From positions 100,783 to 164,782 of the forward strand of contig NZ_JAGINO010000015.1 of the NCBI RefSeq assembly GCF_017876115.1: 64,000 nt of DNA, read 5' to 3'. This document shows, piece by piece, positions 63,033-64,000 of the stretch. Position numbers and translations under genes: made by a program. The notes beneath the pieces are model-generated. The model saw only the letters and a program-made list of their open reading frames with translations, was not told where the DNA came from and did not search any database. The DNA comes from Azospirillum picis. Its GTDB lineage: Bacteria; Pseudomonadota; Alphaproteobacteria; Azospirillales; Azospirillaceae. Numbering within the stretch: the stretch's first letter is position 1; every line of letters starts with the position of its first letter.

Positions 63033-63566
63033 TCAGGGGCTTCCAGGCTTCAGCGCGGCCAGCCCGTCGGTGATCCCCTTGGTGGAGACTGGGATGGCGA
63101 CGGTCTGCTGGCCGTTGTAGGGGCGCAGCAGGATCTGCGCGCCCTTGGACTTGCGCAGGGCGTTCAGCGCCTTGTCGTCGAGGGCCATGTTGGCGATGCA
63201 GCCCTCCTGCAGGCATTGTTGCAAAGCCAGCACCAGCGGCGCCCCGTCGTCGATCCGCAGCGCCGCCCCGGCCCGCAGGTCGATCCCCAGCGGCAGGATC
63301 GCCACCATCACCGGCTTGCCGTCCGGAGCGAGATAGCCCACCGAGACCTTGAGCAGCCGGGTGGGCTGGCCGCTCTGCTGGTCCTGCACCACCCGCGTCT
63401 GCGACACGAAGCAGCGGGGCTTGCCGTCGGCCGGCGTCTCGCACTCGCTCTGCCAGTCGCCGAAGCCCTTCCCCGGCTCGACGGCCAGGGCGGGAGCGCC
63501 GGCGGCGATGAGGAGCGGGAGCGCCGCCAGCGCTCCCGCCCACGTGGATGAAGGACGGCTCCTCAC
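63033..63566 (-). CDS. Invasion-associated locus B (IalB) family protein
   Basis: This 177-residue exported protein starts at GTG 63566, overlapping the autotransporter stop (GTGA), with a signal peptide ending PALAVEP. GFGDWQSECET is the IalB-type start of the mature domain, and cysteines are present in ECET, RCFV and QCLQEGC. IalB proteins are periplasmic or outer-membrane associated, of unclear biochemical role. It is coupled to the upstream autotransporter. Confidence 0.82.
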   Translation of the reverse strand: MRSRPSSTWAGALAALPLLIAAGAPALAVEPGKGFGDWQSECETPADGKPRCFVSQTRVVQDQQSGQPTRLLKVSVGYLAPDGKPVMVAILPLGIDLRAGAALRIDDGAPLVLALQQCLQEGCIANMALDDKALNALRKSKGAQILLRPYNGQQTVAIPVSTKGITDGLAALKPGSP

Positions 63567-64000
63567 AGCTTCCAGCGCAGGCCGGCGGTTGCGGAGACGC
63601 TGTTGGCATGGGCACGCAGCTCGTCCTGCACCGTGACGCCGGCGCTCAGCCGCTCGTCCAGGTCGACCGCCAGCCCGGCGCCGAGCAGTGCGGCGTCGCG
63701 GCCGGGGGTGGCCGACTGCACGCGGAAGGCAACCCCGGACAGGCGGTTGGTGCTGTCCGCCGTCACGTCGGCGAAGTCGTGCGCCCACGCCGCCGAGGCG
63801 CTCGGCCGCAGCGTCCAGCCCCCCAGCGTCACCGCCGTTCCCGCCCCCACCCCGATGCTGCTGCGCACGCTGGTCCAGGCCGACGCCTCCACCGACAGCG
63901 CCGCCGCGCCGCCATCCTCGGTGAAGCCGCCGCGGGTGATGCGATCCAGCCGCAAGCCCGCCCGCGGCTCGATCCAGGCACTGCCGGCCAGCGCCATCCG
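63563..64000 (-). CDS. C-terminal part of an autotransporter beta-barrel protein
   Basis: Only the last 145 codons are in the window; the start lies beyond 64000. The sequence is alternating beta-strand (GAGTAVTLGGWTLRPSASAAW, then LLGAGLAVDLDERLSAGV) with a terminal aromatic-containing strand AGLRWKL, as in outer-membrane autotransporter barrels. The passenger domain is not visible. It overlaps the IalB-like gene by four bases. Confidence 0.8.
   Translation of the reverse strand, partial: RMALAGSAWIEPRAGLRLDRITRGGFTEDGGAAALSVEASAWTSVRSSIGVGAGTAVTLGGWTLRPSASAAWAHDFADVTADSTNRLSGVAFRVQSATPGRDAALLGAGLAVDLDERLSAGVTVQDELRAHANSVSATAGLRWKL

Overview
The window is a GC-rich chromosomal or chromid segment with long densely packed genes, short ATGA/GTGA overlaps between co-transcribed genes and many ABC and TRAP uptake systems. 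A complete L-arabonate degradation block with an Azospirillum-type class III alpha-ketoglutarate semialdehyde dehydrogenase, an IalB-like protein and a PaoABC-type aldehyde oxidase point to an Alphaproteobacterium of the Azospirillum/Rhodospirillales type. This is inferred from gene content only: no rRNA, tRNA, CRISPR array or intact transposase was seen.

Layout. 1-2517: end of an opine/amino-acid oxidase locus (Fe-S subunit tail, FAD subunit, periplasmic binding protein). 2733-8711: GNAT, PQQ-type sugar dehydrogenase, APC permease, LuxR regulator and amidase. 8810-13650: an unrecognised pair, a 1436-residue multidomain protein with six FnIII-like modules and a 112-residue beta-rich protein. 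14385-22671: DUF4126 protein, then a staphyloxanthin-like carotenoid locus (aldehyde dehydrogenase divergent from CrtN, CrtP, acyltransferase, CrtQ) that ends in a sulfotransferase. 22719-24134: GNAT and GST.

24257-32257: an IclR regulator divergent from a catabolic operon (citryl-CoA lyase-like enzyme, class III CoA-transferase, four-gene NMT1/SsuA-type ABC transporter, NodB-fold deacetylase, alpha/beta hydrolase). 32365-43584: a carbohydrate ABC transporter whose binding-protein gene is split from its permease/ATPase genes by a two-component system and a PaoABC-type molybdenum oxidase. The two halves carry the same architecture of GTAAC/GTTAC boxes upstream, which suggests that the response regulator ties them together. 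44221-45388: a lower-GC two-gene module, coiled-coil protein plus HEPN-like protein, closed by a strong terminator.

45665-50889: Gfo/Idh/MocA oxidoreductase, SsuABC-like transporter with a Tat-type binding protein, small unknown protein and an Old Yellow Enzyme homologue with altered active-site residues. 51068-54890: a winged-helix/NB-ARC/TPR regulator and two small proteins. 54924-62477: a six-gene minus-strand operon, TRAP transporter (P, Q, M) followed by L-arabonate dehydratase, L-2-keto-3-deoxyarabonate dehydratase and alpha-ketoglutarate semialdehyde dehydrogenase, which would take an external sugar acid to 2-oxoglutarate. 63033-64000: IalB-family protein and the 3' end of an autotransporter.

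Small-scale structure includes several 15-bp-period tandem repeats, a 28-bp dispersed repeat present twice, a REP-like GC-rich palindrome and palindromes at the divergent promoters.
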